Of a DNA stretch of 64,000 nt, positions 1-8,400 are shown piece after piece (within the stretch, counting starts at the first letter, position 1; each line of letters starts with the position of its first letter). Made by a program: the position numbers and the translations under genes. This stretch comes from Indioceanicola profundi (GTDB lineage: Bacteria; Pseudomonadota; Alphaproteobacteria; Azospirillales; Azospirillaceae): NCBI RefSeq assembly GCF_003568845.1, contig NZ_CP030127.1, forward strand, positions 713,501 to 777,500. The letters run 5' to 3'. Under the pieces are notes generated by a model. The model worked only from the letters and a program-made list of their open reading frames with translations. It had not been told where the DNA came from and ran no database searches.

Positions 1-1657
1 TCGCCGCCTTGCGCACCGCGCTTGCTGAAGCGCAGGCGAAGGCAGCTGACGCCGAGGCCCGGCTGGCCCAGGCGGAGGCTGAGCGCTCCGACGATCAGGC
101 CCGGATCGCCACCCTGATCCTCCAGATCGAGAAGCTCCAGCGCGAGCTCTATGGCCAGCGCTCGGAGCGCAAGGCCCGGCTGCTGGATCAGCTCGAGCTG
201 GAGCTGGAAGAGTTGGAGACCAGCGCCAGCGAGGACGAGCTTATTGCCGAACAGGCCGCGGCCAGGACCACGACAGTGGCGGCGTTTACCCGCAAGCGCC
301 CGGCACGCAGAGCGTTCCCTGAGCATCTGCCCCGCGAGCGTGTCGTCATCCCGGCGCCGACCAGCTGCCCGTGCTGCGGGTCGACGCGGCTGAGCAAGCT
401 GGGCGAGACGGTGACGGAGAGTGCCGAGCGCATTCCCGCCTCCTACAAGATCATCCAGACGGTGCGGGAGAAGGTGAGCTGTCGGGATTGCGAGCGGATC
501 AGCCAAGCGCCGGCGCCGTTCCATGCCACGCCCCGGGGCTGGGCCGGACCGAACCTGCTGGCCACCATCCTGGTCGACAAGCTCGCCCATCACTTGCCGC
601 TGAACCGCCAGTGCGAGCGCTTTGCCCGCGAGGGGCTGCCGGTCAGCCTGTCCACCGCCGCCGATCAGGTCGGCCATGCCTGCGCCACCTTGAGGCCGCT
701 CCATACCCTGCTGGAAAAACACGTCCTGGCGGCTGAACGCCTGCACGGTGACGACACCACGGTGCCGGTGCTGGCGAAGGGCAAGACCGATACCGGCCGG
801 CTCTGGGTCTATGCTCGCGATGATCGTCCCTTTGCCGGCCAGGCCCCGCCGGCGGCGGTGTTCTACTACTCACACGACCGCAGCGGCTCGCATCCGGAGG
901 CGCACCTGGCCGGCTATGCAGGCCTGCTCCAAGCCGACGCCTATGCCGGCTACGACCGGCTGTACGCGCCGACCCGGAAGCCGGGACCGGTCACCGACGC
1001 CCTTTGTTGGGCACATGCACGTCGCAAGTTTTTCGAGCTGGCGGACATCGCCGCCAAAGCGCGCCGGGGCGGGAAGGCGCCGGAGATTTCTCCGGTGGCG
1101 CTGGAGGCGGTGACGCGCATCGACGTGCTGTTCAGCCTGGAGCGCGAGATCAACGGCCTGCCGGCGGTGCAGCGCCTGGACATCCGGCAGGAGAAGGCGA
1201 AGCCCCTGGTCGATGAGCTCGAGACCTGGATGCGCGACCATCGCGCGGCGATGTCGAGACACGCTCCTGTGGCGAAGGCGCTGGATTATATGCTGACCCG
1301 CTGGCCGAGGTTCACCCGGTTCCTGACGGACGGCCGCGTCTGCCTGACCAACAATGCGGCCGAAAGAGCGCTGCGCGGTGTGGCTCTCGGGCGCCGGGCC
1401 TGGATGTTCGCGGGCAGCGACCGGGGCGGCCAGCGTGCTGCGTTCATGTACGGTCTGATGATCTCCGCCAAGCTGAACAGCATCGATCCCCAGGCCTGGC
1501 TGGCCGATGTCCTGGCCCGCATCAACGACCTGCCCCAGAACCGCCTGCACGAGTTGCTCCCCTGGGAATGGAAAGCGCTCCAGGAGGCCAAGCCGGCGGC
1601 CTGACGATCAGCCGGCCAGCAGCGCGAAACTACCCGCGTCATTCACCGGATGGATAC
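1..1657 (+). mobile_element. IS66-family element, right part
   Basis: The window opens inside an IS66-type insertion sequence. The tnpC-like transposase fills 9-1604. The probable right terminus lies at about 1642-1657, where TTCACCGGATGGATAC reads on the opposite strand as a GTA-starting end, as expected for IS66 inverted repeats. The left end and any tnpA/tnpB genes lie outside the window, so the target duplication cannot be checked. The following 8 bases are GAACCCGT. The exact boundary is inference from the end pattern. Confidence 0.55.
9..1604 (+). CDS. tnpC: IS66 family transposase (TnpC)
   Basis: DDE transposase that cuts and joins the IS66 ends. The 531 residues visible show a charged coiled-coil/leucine-zipper N-terminus (about 1-75), a zinc-ribbon-like cysteine set (SCPCCG near residue 120 and SCRDC near 158), and the DDE core. 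The first Asp is in LHGDD (about 248), the next in QADAYAGYD, and the Glu in NNAAERALRG. This order and length match IS66 TnpC. The first in-window start is a TTG at 9, so the true start is probably just upstream of the window. No internal stop is seen, so the protein may be functional. Confidence 0.9.
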   Translation: MRTALAEAQAKAADAEARLAQAEAERSDDQARIATLILQIEKLQRELYGQRSERKARLLDQLELELEELETSASEDELIAEQAAARTTTVAAFTRKRPARRAFPEHLPRERVVIPAPTSCPCCGSTRLSKLGETVTESAERIPASYKIIQTVREKVSCRDCERISQAPAPFHATPRGWAGPNLLATILVDKLAHHLPLNRQCERFAREGLPVSLSTAADQVGHACATLRPLHTLLEKHVLAAERLHGDDTTVPVLAKGKTDTGRLWVYARDDRPFAGQAPPAAVFYYSHDRSGSHPEAHLAGYAGLLQADAYAGYDRLYAPTRKPGPVTDALCWAHARRKFFELADIAAKARRGGKAPEISPVALEAVTRIDVLFSLEREINGLPAVQRLDIRQEKAKPLVDELETWMRDHRAAMSRHAPVAKALDYMLTRWPRFTRFLTDGRVCLTNNAAERALRGVALGRRAWMFAGSDRGGQRAAFMYGLMISAKLNSIDPQAWLADVLARINDLPQNRLHELLPWEWKALQEAKPAA

Positions 1658-1678
1658 GAACCCGTCTTCCCTCTTCCA

Positions 1679-1705
1679 ACGGCGCCCGTTCAGGGCGCCG
1701 TTTTT
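1679..1705 (+). terminator. Rho-independent terminator-like hairpin
   Basis: ACGGCGCC (1679-1686) pairs with GGCGCCGT (1694-1701) across a 7-base loop and is followed by a short T run (1702-1705). It lies just beyond the IS66 right end, so it may belong to host DNA flanking the element. Confidence 0.6.
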
Positions 1706-2032
1706 CGTTCCGGACCCCTGCAGAATGGCTGCCGAAACCTGAAATGCAGTCCCAATCGAAGGTAAATATTACCACCTTCGAAATCTCCGCACAGGCAAGA
1801 GCTGCCTACAGAACGCCAACGATTTCAAAGGCGTGTCCAAGGTGGTGGCAAGTCATCACCTGGGGACAATCTCTGGACCGTCTGTAACAATCCCTGTCGT
1901 TAACGAATCCGTTAACCTTTTCCGGCCAGCGTCATCGTCATAACCGCGCCCCACGCCGAAAGTGGTCGAGGGGATTTTAGATCCAGGAGCATGTGAAAAC
2001 TCACGTGTACCGTGAAGTAGGGATTAGAACTG
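1706..2032. other. Intergenic leader of the modular enzyme gene, with palindrome
   Basis: No gene is seen here. The clearest structure is a perfect inverted repeat, GTTAACG (1899-1905) / CGTTAAC (1910-1916), with a 4-base spacer, about 120 bases upstream of the gene at 2033. It is a plausible operator, but no regulator can be assigned. The start codon at 2033 is preceded by a weak purine stretch (AGGGA near 2015-2020). Confidence 0.4.
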
Positions 2033-4858
2033 ATGACGAAGCCTCGTGTCTTCATTTCCTCCGATATTGGCGGAAGCGACAAGGACGATGATCAATCTCT
2101 TGTCCATGCACTTCTTTATGCCGATGACCTGCGAATTGAAGGCCTGGTGTCTTCTCCTGCACCCCATGGCGGTCGCGCCAAGGACATCCATGAGGTGATC
2201 GATGCGTACGCCAAGGATTACGCGAACCTCAAGAGCCACTCCTCGGACTATCCCACGCCGGATTATCTGCGCTCGGTGACGCACCAGGGTTCGACCAGCG
2301 CCCAGCCCTCGGCCGGCTACTCCAACTCCACCGCCGGTTCGCGCGCCATCGTTGAGGCCGCCCGCGAGGGGTCGGCGTCCGATCCGCTCTACATCCTGAC
2401 CTGGGGCGCCATGACCGATGTCGCCCAGGCGCTGCATGATGCGCCGGACATCGTGAACAAGATCCGCCTGCTCTCGATCGGGGCCACCAACACGACCTTC
2501 GACAAGAACGCCCGCAACTACATCTACAACAACATGGATAAGGGCGAGGCGTTCGAGAACCTCTGGTGGGTCGAGAACAACTCCACCTTCCGCGGCATGT
2601 ACGCCAGCTCCAGCGGCGCCAACGATCCCTCGATCCACAATGGCTGGATCGACGCCAACGCCAAGGGCCACGGCGCGCTCGGTGCTTACTTCGACAAGAT
2701 GACCACCGACCTCTACGGGGCGGGTTCGGTCGACGGCCTGAAGATGGGCGACACCCCCTCGCTCATGTACCTGCTGGACAATGCCGACAACAACAATCCC
2801 GGCGCCAACGGCTGGGGCGGCAAGTTCGTGAAGACCGGTCACGCTCAGAACTACTGGACGGACAGCAAGGCGTCCGGCGACAAGCTCGGCTCCTATGCGG
2901 GTGCCAAGACCGTCGCTGAAGACCGCAGCGCCTATCTCAAGGACTTCGCCGCCCGTCTGGACCGCGCCAAATCCTCGGGCGACAACAAGGATGAGAGCCC
3001 GGCTCCGGCTCCGTCAAAGCCCACTCCGGCGCCGACGCCGGAACCGGCGAAACCCGCCCCGGCTCCGGAGGCGTCCAAGCCCACTCCGGCTCCCGAAGCT
3101 CCGAAGCCCGCTCCGGTCCCTGAGCCCAGCAAGCCGTCCGAACCGGCCCCCGTTTCCTCTGGTGCGACGTTCTCCGTCGGCACGACGGAAGCGGAGACGC
3201 TGGACCTGTCCGGCGGCTATGTCCGCGAGAGCCGCGGCGCTTCCTCGAACGGCGGCAACATCAAGCTCGAGGGCTCCGGCGCTGCCGAGGGCACCTTCGA
3301 CGGCGCGTCCGGCACCTACAAGATGGTGGTCGGCTGGCTGAACGAGAACGACGGTGCGGCCGAGTTTGCGGTCGAGGTCAACGGCAAGACCGTGAATTCC
3401 TGGACCGGAAACGGCGGAAGCAACGGCGAGGCCACCCGCAGCTTCACCGTCGAGCTGACGGAAGGCGATAAGATTAGCCTGGCTGGCGAGCAGAAAGAGT
3501 GGGAACAGGCCCGCTTCGACTGGGTAAAGCTGGAAGCCACTGACAGCACGCCGGCCCCGCAGCCTGCACCTCAGGCGTCCGAGCCGGAGCTTGTTGAGGT
3601 TGCCAAGCCGGTGCCGGCCCCTGTCACCTCCGGTGCGACGTTCTCCGTCGGCACGACGGAAGCGGAGACGCTGGACCTGTCCGGCGGCTACGTCCGCGAG
3701 AGCCGTGGCGCTTCCTCGAACGGTGGCAACATTATGCTCGAGGGCTCCGGCGCTGCCGAGGGCACCTTCGACGGCGCGTCCGGCACCTACAAGATGGTGG
3801 TCGGCTGGCTGAACGAGAACGACGGTGCGGCCGAGTTCGCTGTCAAGGTCAATGGCAAGACCGTGAATTCCTGGACCGGAACCGGCGGCAACAACGGCGA
3901 GGCCACCCGCAGCTTCACTGTTGAGCTGAAGGAAGGTGACAAGATCAGCCTGGCCGGCGAGCAGAAGGAGTGGGAACAGGCCCGCTTCGACTGGGTAAAG
4001 CTGGAAAAGACCGACGGTTCTGCTCCGGCACCTGTTTCCGAGCCGAAGCCGGCTGTCGAGGCTAAGCCGACCCTGGTTGCTGAGCCGAAGCCGGCCCCGG
4101 AGCCTGTTGCGCAGCCGAAGCCGGAGCCGGTGAAGGCCGATGCTGCCGGTCTTCAGAACGGTGATTTCGACGCCTTCGCCTTTGTGGGTCAGTCGAACGC
4201 GGCCGGTCACTTCTTCAAGCGCGGCGGGGACCAGTCCGGCGGCTCGCTCGGCAGCGACATGTTCGAGAAGACCCTGTCGGCCAAGCTGGACGGGGCGGTG
4301 AAGACCATCAACGCCGCCAGCTCGGGCAGCGGTTCGAACGAGAAGGTGGACGGTTCGAACTACTGGTGGAACCTCAGCCAGGACAAGCCCGGCCCGGCGC
4401 TGCGCGAGGCCGTGTCCAAGATCAAGGCCGGTCTCGGCGGCAAGGATCTCGACGGCTTCATCTGGGCCCAGGGCGAGGACGACGCCCGTGCGGTCAAGAG
4501 CGACTGGAGCAACCTGTCCGAGGTGGTGAACGACTTCACCACCGCCACCAGGAAGGTGTTCGCCTACCTGCAGGACCAGTTCGGGGACGATCTGCCGATC
4601 TTCGTCCAGGAGCTGGGCACCTTCCGCCAGGACAATGCTTGGCTGGACGGCCCCGTCGGGGCGCTGGACAAGCTCCGCGAGGCCCAGTCCAAGCTGATCT
4701 CCGGCATGGATGACGTGTATCTGGGCGCAAAGACCGACGGTCTGCCGGCGCACGACCAGATCCACTTCAACAACGATGCCTATGGCGACATCGCCGTGCG
4801 CCTCGCCAACTCCGTCGCCGTCACGTTGGTTGGCCAGCACTACGACGACATCGCTTAA
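2033..4858 (+). CDS. Modular enzyme: DUF1593/nucleoside-hydrolase-like, two CBM-like modules, SGNH acetylesterase-like
   Basis: A 941-residue protein of four modules joined by Pro/Ala/Glu-Lys-rich linkers. Residues 1-315 resemble DUF1593 (nucleoside-hydrolase fold): the acidic motif DIGGSDKDDDQ is near the start and LTWGAMTDVAQAL follows. Residues about 377-501 and 534-657 are two beta-rich modules, ending FDWVKLE as in CBM6/35-like carbohydrate-binding modules, with about five differences over 124 residues. Residues about 709-941 look like a sialate O-acetylesterase/SGNH domain: GQSN nucleophile block (near 720), WAQGEDD, and a late DQIHFN block. Together these suggest deacetylation or hydrolysis of polysaccharide. 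No signal peptide is visible at the N-terminus, which is odd for such a layout. Substrate and export route are unknown. Confidence 0.75.
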   Translation: MTKPRVFISSDIGGSDKDDDQSLVHALLYADDLRIEGLVSSPAPHGGRAKDIHEVIDAYAKDYANLKSHSSDYPTPDYLRSVTHQGSTSAQPSAGYSNSTAGSRAIVEAAREGSASDPLYILTWGAMTDVAQALHDAPDIVNKIRLLSIGATNTTFDKNARNYIYNNMDKGEAFENLWWVENNSTFRGMYASSSGANDPSIHNGWIDANAKGHGALGAYFDKMTTDLYGAGSVDGLKMGDTPSLMYLLDNADNNNPGANGWGGKFVKTGHAQNYWTDSKASGDKLGSYAGAKTVAEDRSAYLKDFAARLDRAKSSGDNKDESPAPAPSKPTPAPTPEPAKPAPAPEASKPTPAPEAPKPAPVPEPSKPSEPAPVSSGATFSVGTTEAETLDLSGGYVRESRGASSNGGNIKLEGSGAAEGTFDGASGTYKMVVGWLNENDGAAEFAVEVNGKTVNSWTGNGGSNGEATRSFTVELTEGDKISLAGEQKEWEQARFDWVKLEATDSTPAPQPAPQASEPELVEVAKPVPAPVTSGATFSVGTTEAETLDLSGGYVRESRGASSNGGNIMLEGSGAAEGTFDGASGTYKMVVGWLNENDGAAEFAVKVNGKTVNSWTGTGGNNGEATRSFTVELKEGDKISLAGEQKEWEQARFDWVKLEKTDGSAPAPVSEPKPAVEAKPTLVAEPKPAPEPVAQPKPEPVKADAAGLQNGDFDAFAFVGQSNAAGHFFKRGGDQSGGSLGSDMFEKTLSAKLDGAVKTINAASSGSGSNEKVDGSNYWWNLSQDKPGPALREAVSKIKAGLGGKDLDGFIWAQGEDDARAVKSDWSNLSEVVNDFTTATRKVFAYLQDQFGDDLPIFVQELGTFRQDNAWLDGPVGALDKLREAQSKLISGMDDVYLGAKTDGLPAHDQIHFNNDAYGDIAVRLANSVAVTLVGQHYDDIA
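3161..4005 (+). repeat. Intragenic duplication of a 374-bp CBM-like module
   Basis: The segments 3161-3534 and 3632-4005 are almost identical at DNA level, with a period of 471 bp (157 codons). They encode the two carbohydrate-binding-like modules of the 941-residue enzyme. The frame is preserved and the linkers between them differ. High nucleotide identity implies a recent duplication or ongoing gene conversion. Confidence 0.9.
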
Positions 4859-4873
4859 GAAGCGTCCTCTCAG

Positions 4874-4911
4874 CCGGCCGCAAGGATGTTCCTTGCGGCC
4901 GGTTTCCTTTT
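4874..4911 (+). terminator. Strong rho-independent terminator
   Basis: CCGGCCGCAAGG (4874-4885) and CCTTGCGGCCGG (4891-4902) form a perfect 12-bp stem with a 5-base loop, followed by a T-rich tract (TTTCCTTTT). It sits 16 bases after the stop of the modular enzyme gene. Confidence 0.9.
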
Positions 4912-4960
4912 GTTCCGGCTGATCAGGTGGGCCGGGCAGGGGCCTCGCGCTTGCTGAAGC

Positions 4961-5524
4961 CTATCGGGCGGCCAGACCGGCAGCCACATACTCTCCAATT
5001 GCAAGGCACGCCGTAAGTCCGGGCGATTCGATGCCGTAGAGGCAAGCAAGTCCCGGAACGCCCGTCTCCTTAGGGAAATCGATCCGGAAATCGGCAAATC
5101 CGCCGCCCGGACCCGATAGTTTCGGTCGGATGCCCGTGTAGCCCGGCTGAAGCCGCGCTTCCTCCAGTCCGGGATAGTAGCTGCGAATAGCCGTCAGGAA
5201 CCGCTCACGGCGGCTGTCGTCGAAAGTATAATCAACCTCTTCGATCCAGCGGACGTCCGGCCCGAACTTGGCCTGGCCTCCCAGATCAACAGTAACATGC
5301 ACGCCCAGCCCGCCATCCTCAGGCACTGGATAGACCAGTCGCCCGAAGGGGCTGCGACCGCTCAACACGTAGTAATGTCCGATTGCCAGATGTCGCGCCG
5401 GCACCCGATCCGCCTGAACACCCAGGCCGAGAGCCAGATTCTGCGCGCCCAGGCCGGCCGCATCCACTACCGTGCGGCAAGCCAGCCGCATAGGCTCGGC
5501 CCCGCCGATATCCAGTTCCGGGCC
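4961..5524 (-). pseudogene. lhgO: L-2-hydroxyglutarate oxidase-like gene, C-terminal part
   Basis: C-terminal half of an FAD-dependent oxidase of the DAO/LhgO family, which oxidises L-2-hydroxyglutarate to 2-oxoglutarate. From the codons for GPELDIGGAEP onward it shows the family pattern: CRTVVDAAGLGAQ, then GHYYVLSGRSPFGRLVYPVP, then the C-terminal FAD-site segment around GYTGIRPKLSGPG and LYGIESPGLTACLAIG. The 5' part of the gene lies beyond the insertion, at 5821-6378, in the same orientation. The open frame reaches 5563 only by reading into the inserted element. Not functional unless the halves are made separately and assemble. Confidence 0.85.
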
Positions 5525-5820
5525 TCTCGCCTTGATTAAGGCGGCCACAAACCCACTGTACAAATCATGAACGAAACGGCCCTCTCCCTGCGCGACTTCA
5601 ACCGCCTCTTCCCGGACGAAGAGGCCGCTCGCGCTTACGGGTCAAGGCTTTGCGCCATGACCGATCCGGGAGCAGGGGGGCCCCCGCCGACCCACGACTG
5701 ACCAATCCTTACTTAGGTGGGGTGAAGCCGGTCCTGGTGAGGTCTACCGGAAGCCGAAAGGCTTCCAAATCGCCCAAGACTCAAGCTCTAGTGGCTGCAT
5801 GAGCTAAGGCGATAGTGCCC
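5520..5820 (+). mobile_element. Deletion derivative of an IS1595-like/tnpB element, inserted in lhgO
   Basis: A 0.3-kb insert opposite to lhgO. Left to right it holds a GGG-starting end with the hairpin CGCCTTGATTAAGGCG (5529-5544), then an IS1595-type transposase start (5567-5637; MNETALSLRDFNRLFPDEE). It then jumps directly into the last 54 codons of a TnpB gene (5638-5802), and ends at GCGATAGTGCCC (5809-5820). Each piece has a close counterpart, in the same order, in the 32065-34092 element. The two coding pieces are in different frames, so nothing functional is encoded. The left boundary is uncertain by about 5 bases. Confidence 0.75.
5638..5802 (+). pseudogene. tnpB: TnpB C-terminal fragment (54 codons)
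   Basis: Translates to RVKALRHDRSGSRGAPADP and onward to KTQALVAA and a stop, aligning along its whole length with the C-terminus of the TnpB at 32083-32757. Only the tail survives; the RuvC and zinc-finger parts are deleted. In TnpB systems this 3' end and the adjacent element end encode the guide (omega) RNA, so the fragment could still be transcribed as RNA. That last point is inference. Confidence 0.75.
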
Positions 5821-6378
5821 AGAGTCCAATTCCGGCCCATCGACGCCGATGCGCCCGCCCAGAACCGGCGTGTGCAACAGCACCGCTCCGCCAGAATTCT
5901 CGATGTCGCCCTGTAGGTTCAGCATCAGCGCATGGCTGTCGATGATTCCGGAGGAGGGGGAGAGCAGGCCAGTTACCGCCTCCACCTTCGGCTCCATGTC
6001 CCTCACCGCCGCACGATCCAGCATCTGTAGATCCGTTACGCTGTTTGCTGCGGCAAGGGTGCGGTAGCCCTCCAGCGTCGCATGATGCTCCGGCCGAGTG
6101 CCGACGATCAGCTTCCCGCATTGCCGATGGGCAATTCCACGCTCCCGGCAATACGCATAAAGTCGATCCCGGCCTTTCACGCAGAGCTGCGCCTTCAATG
6201 TCCCGGCCGGATAATAGATGCCGGCATGGACCACTTCGGAATTACGGCTGCTGGTTTCCTGGCCGATTCCCGCGCCGCGCTCCAGCACCAGCACTTCGCG
6301 ACCGCTCAATGCCAGCGCTCTTCCAACCGCCAACCCGACCACGCCGGCTCCGACGACCACGCAGTCCACCGTCTCCAT
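5821..6378 (-). pseudogene. lhgO: L-2-hydroxyglutarate oxidase-like gene, N-terminal part
   Basis: N-terminal half of the same split gene. It begins with a Rossmann FAD-binding loop, VVVGAGVVGLAVGRAL (GxGxxG, residues about 9-20), then LVLERG. It next has the family motif SSRNSEVVHAGIYYP, where the FAD-histidine contact lies, and LSPSSGIIDSHALMLNLQ. The frame runs into the inserted element and stops at 5788 after 11 foreign codons. The start ATG at 6378 is the first in frame. The codons for GPELD at the break are repeated in the downstream half. Confidence 0.85.
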
Positions 6379-6530
6379 GTCCTCTCCCAGGCAACCGTGC
6401 TCATGAATCAGTCATAGCAGATGACCTTCCTTGCGTGCGACCAACGCATGGATGGAGAAACGCTTACAGTGAATTCGCTTGGGACAAGCGCAAACGGACA
6501 GCGTAATCTCCCCGAACGCTGGGGGATCAG

Positions 6531-6749
6531 ATGAAGACAGAACCGGACGACGAGAATCCCATGGAAGCCGTGCAAGAGCTGGCCGCCGAAATGGCGCAAC
6601 GGCACCGCGCGCACGATACGGAAGCTCTTGCACGCTTCGTCGAAGAATGCCGCGCCCTGGGGATCGATCCCGCGAAGCAGCGCGTGACGCCGCTGGTTTA
6701 TGCACTCGCAGTCGCCGGGGCAGTACAGCCCAGGAACCCGAAGAAGTAA
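6531..6749 (+). CDS. Small hypothetical protein (72 aa)
   Basis: A short acidic/helical protein, starting MKTEPDDENPMEAVQ and containing ARFVEECRALGIDPAK. The start ATG is preceded by a GGGGGATCAG ribosome-binding-like stretch. It sits between the divergent lhgO fragment and the first ISNCY element. The residue composition looks like a real protein rather than a frame shadow, but I recognise no family. There is no membrane segment. Confidence 0.4.
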   Translation: MKTEPDDENPMEAVQELAAEMAQRHRAHDTEALARFVEECRALGIDPAKQRVTPLVYALAVAGAVQPRNPKK

Positions 6750-6910
6750 GGTATCAACAGCTCCCGTAGTGAGCACGCCGGACCATTTGTTTTCCATAAT
6801 CATGCTTATCGGCAAAGTCATGTGTAAGCGCCATATAGAGATGTCACCCCCTGGCCAGATTGAAATGTCACTCTGTGTGGCCGCTTTACAGCCGCTCAGG
6901 GAGACATCCG

Positions 6911-8285
6911 ATGACGGTGGTGACCATGACCCGATTGGAATTGTCGCGCGTCGAGGTTCTCGTTCAGCTTGAGGCTGGCAAGCTGACGGTTGGTGCGGCG
7001 GCGGAGATTTTGGGCTTATGCCGGCGCCAGGTGCTGCGGCTGCGTAAGCGGTACCGGCACTCTGGTCCGGCTGGGCTGGTGTCCGGCCATCGCGGCTGGC
7101 CGAGCAATCATCGTCTGCCGGAGGATGTCCGGGCCACGGCGCTGGCGCTGGTACGGGCGCGCTATGCGGATTTCGGCCCGACGCTGGCGGCTGCCGGAGG
7201 ATGTCCGGGCCACGGCGCTGGCGCTGGTACGGGCGCGCTATGCGGATTTCGGCCCGACGCTGGCGGCCGAAAAGCTGGCCGAGTTGCACGGGATCAAGCT
7301 CAGCCGGGAGACGCTGCGGGGCTGGATGATTGCCGATGGCCTCTGGCTGGAGCGGCGGATGCGGGCCCGGGCCGTCCACCAGCCGCGCTATCGCCGCGAC
7401 TGCCCTGGCGAGCTGGTGCAGATTGATGGCTGCGAACACTGGTGGTTTGAGCAGCGCGGTCCGCACTGCACGCTGCTGGTCTTTGTGGACGATGCCACCA
7501 GCCGGCTGATGCATCTGAAGTTCGTGCCCTCGGAGAGTGCCTTGGCCTATCTGCAGGCCACGCGGGACTACATTGCCGCCTATGGCAAGCCGATCGCCTT
7601 TTACAGCGACAAGCACGGTATTTTCCGGGTGAACCGGCCCGGCGCCCAGCTGCGTGGCGACGGCATGACCCAGTTCGGTCGGGCGCTGCATGATCTCAAC
7701 ATCGACATCCTGTGCGCCAACAGCTGTCAGGCCAAGGGCCGGGTGGAACGGGCGCACCTCACCTTGCAGGATCGCTTGGTCAAGGAGCTGCGGCTGCAAG
7801 GGATCTCCACTGTGGAGGCGGCGAACCGGTTCCTGCCGGGCTTCATTGCCGATTACAACCAGCGCTTTGGCAAGGCGCCGCGCAATTCCAAGGATGTGCA
7901 CCGGCCGCTGGCGCCGTATGAGAGTTTGGACGAGGCGCTGGCCTGGCGCGAGCAGCGTACCGTCACGGCAAACCTGACCCTGCACTACAACAAGGTGATG
8001 TTCCTGCTGGAGCCCAACCGGATCACCCGGGCCGCGGCCCGGCAGCGGGTGACCGTGTATGATTATCCTGATGGCCGGCTGGCGATCCGCTGGAAAGGCG
8101 TCGACCTGCCCTATCGCGCCTTCGACAAGCTGCGGCAGGTGGACCAGGGCGCCATCGTCGACAACAAGCGCTTATCTGCAGCCCTGGCGTTTGCGGCAGA
8201 AGCACAGGCAGAGCGGCCACGTCGGCGCAACAACAACCTCAAGCGCACGGCCCAGTCCAGGGGATTGATGTCGCTGTCGAGCTGA
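6911..8285 (+). pseudogene. ISNCY family transposase, frameshifted by a 76-bp tandem duplication
   Basis: Transposase with an N-terminal helix-turn-helix (LTVGAAAEILGLCRRQVLRL) and an rve/DDE core (VQIDGCEHWWFE, FVDDATSRLMHLKF, KGRVERAHLTLQDRLVKEL), close to the copy at 8494. Bases 7115-7190 are repeated exactly at 7191-7266. Since 76 is not a multiple of 3, the frame is lost: the first 94 or so codons are in one frame and the rest in another, open from 6990 to 8285. Removing one copy would restore a single frame. The start ATG at 6911 follows AGGGAG. Confidence 0.9.
7115..7266 (+). repeat. Exact 76-bp tandem duplication
   Basis: Two adjacent identical 76-base units (7115-7190 and 7191-7266), each starting CTGCCGGAGGATGTCC, lie inside the transposase gene. 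The duplication is what breaks the reading frame. The two copies show no divergence, so the event is recent, or reversible by slippage or recombination. Confidence 0.95.
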
Positions 8286-8288
8286 GCC

Positions 8289-8335
8289 GCGGGCGGGGCG
8301 CTGCGCGCAATGGAGGGGCTGCGCGCCCCGCCCGC
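8289..8335 (+). terminator. Long GC-rich hairpin after ISNCY transposase 1
   Basis: GCGGGCGGGGCGC (8289-8301) pairs perfectly with GCGCCCCGCCCGC (8323-8335). No T run follows, so it may terminate weakly or act as a transcription or translation barrier at the 3' end of the element. Confidence 0.45.
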
Positions 8336-8400
8336 CCCGGCCAGCAGTGACATCTCTATCCTGCACAAACAGCGACATCTCTACTTGGCACCGACATCAT

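Larger units (their letters stand above)
6822..8392 (+). mobile_element. ISNCY-type element, copy 1 (inactivated)
   Basis: The left end at about 6822 begins TGTGTAAGCG and contains ATAGAGATGTCACC. The right end at about 8370-8392 carries the inverse, GCGACATCTCTACTTGGCACC-like, preceded by another GTGACATCTCTAT box at 8347-8359. The repeated AGAGATGTCAC motif near each end probably marks transposase-binding sites. The internal transposase gene is frameshifted. A second, divergent copy follows immediately from about 8401. Confidence 0.7.

Noticed and set aside
3161-4005. Repeats in the modular enzyme as a possible CRISPR or satellite
   Set aside because: They are in-frame protein modules 157 codons apart, not short repeats with spacers.
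3014-4840. 608-codon open frame on the minus strand across the modular enzyme gene
   Set aside because: It is Gly/Arg/Leu low-complexity and mirrors the codon bias of the opposite gene; no ribosome-binding site or family pattern.
5529-5544. Hairpin CGCCTTGATTAAGGCG as an IS200/IS605-type subterminal hairpin
   Set aside because: A DDE (IS1595-like) gene follows it and the two ends pair as inverted repeats, so a single-strand transposon end is the less likely reading; I keep it as an open alternative.
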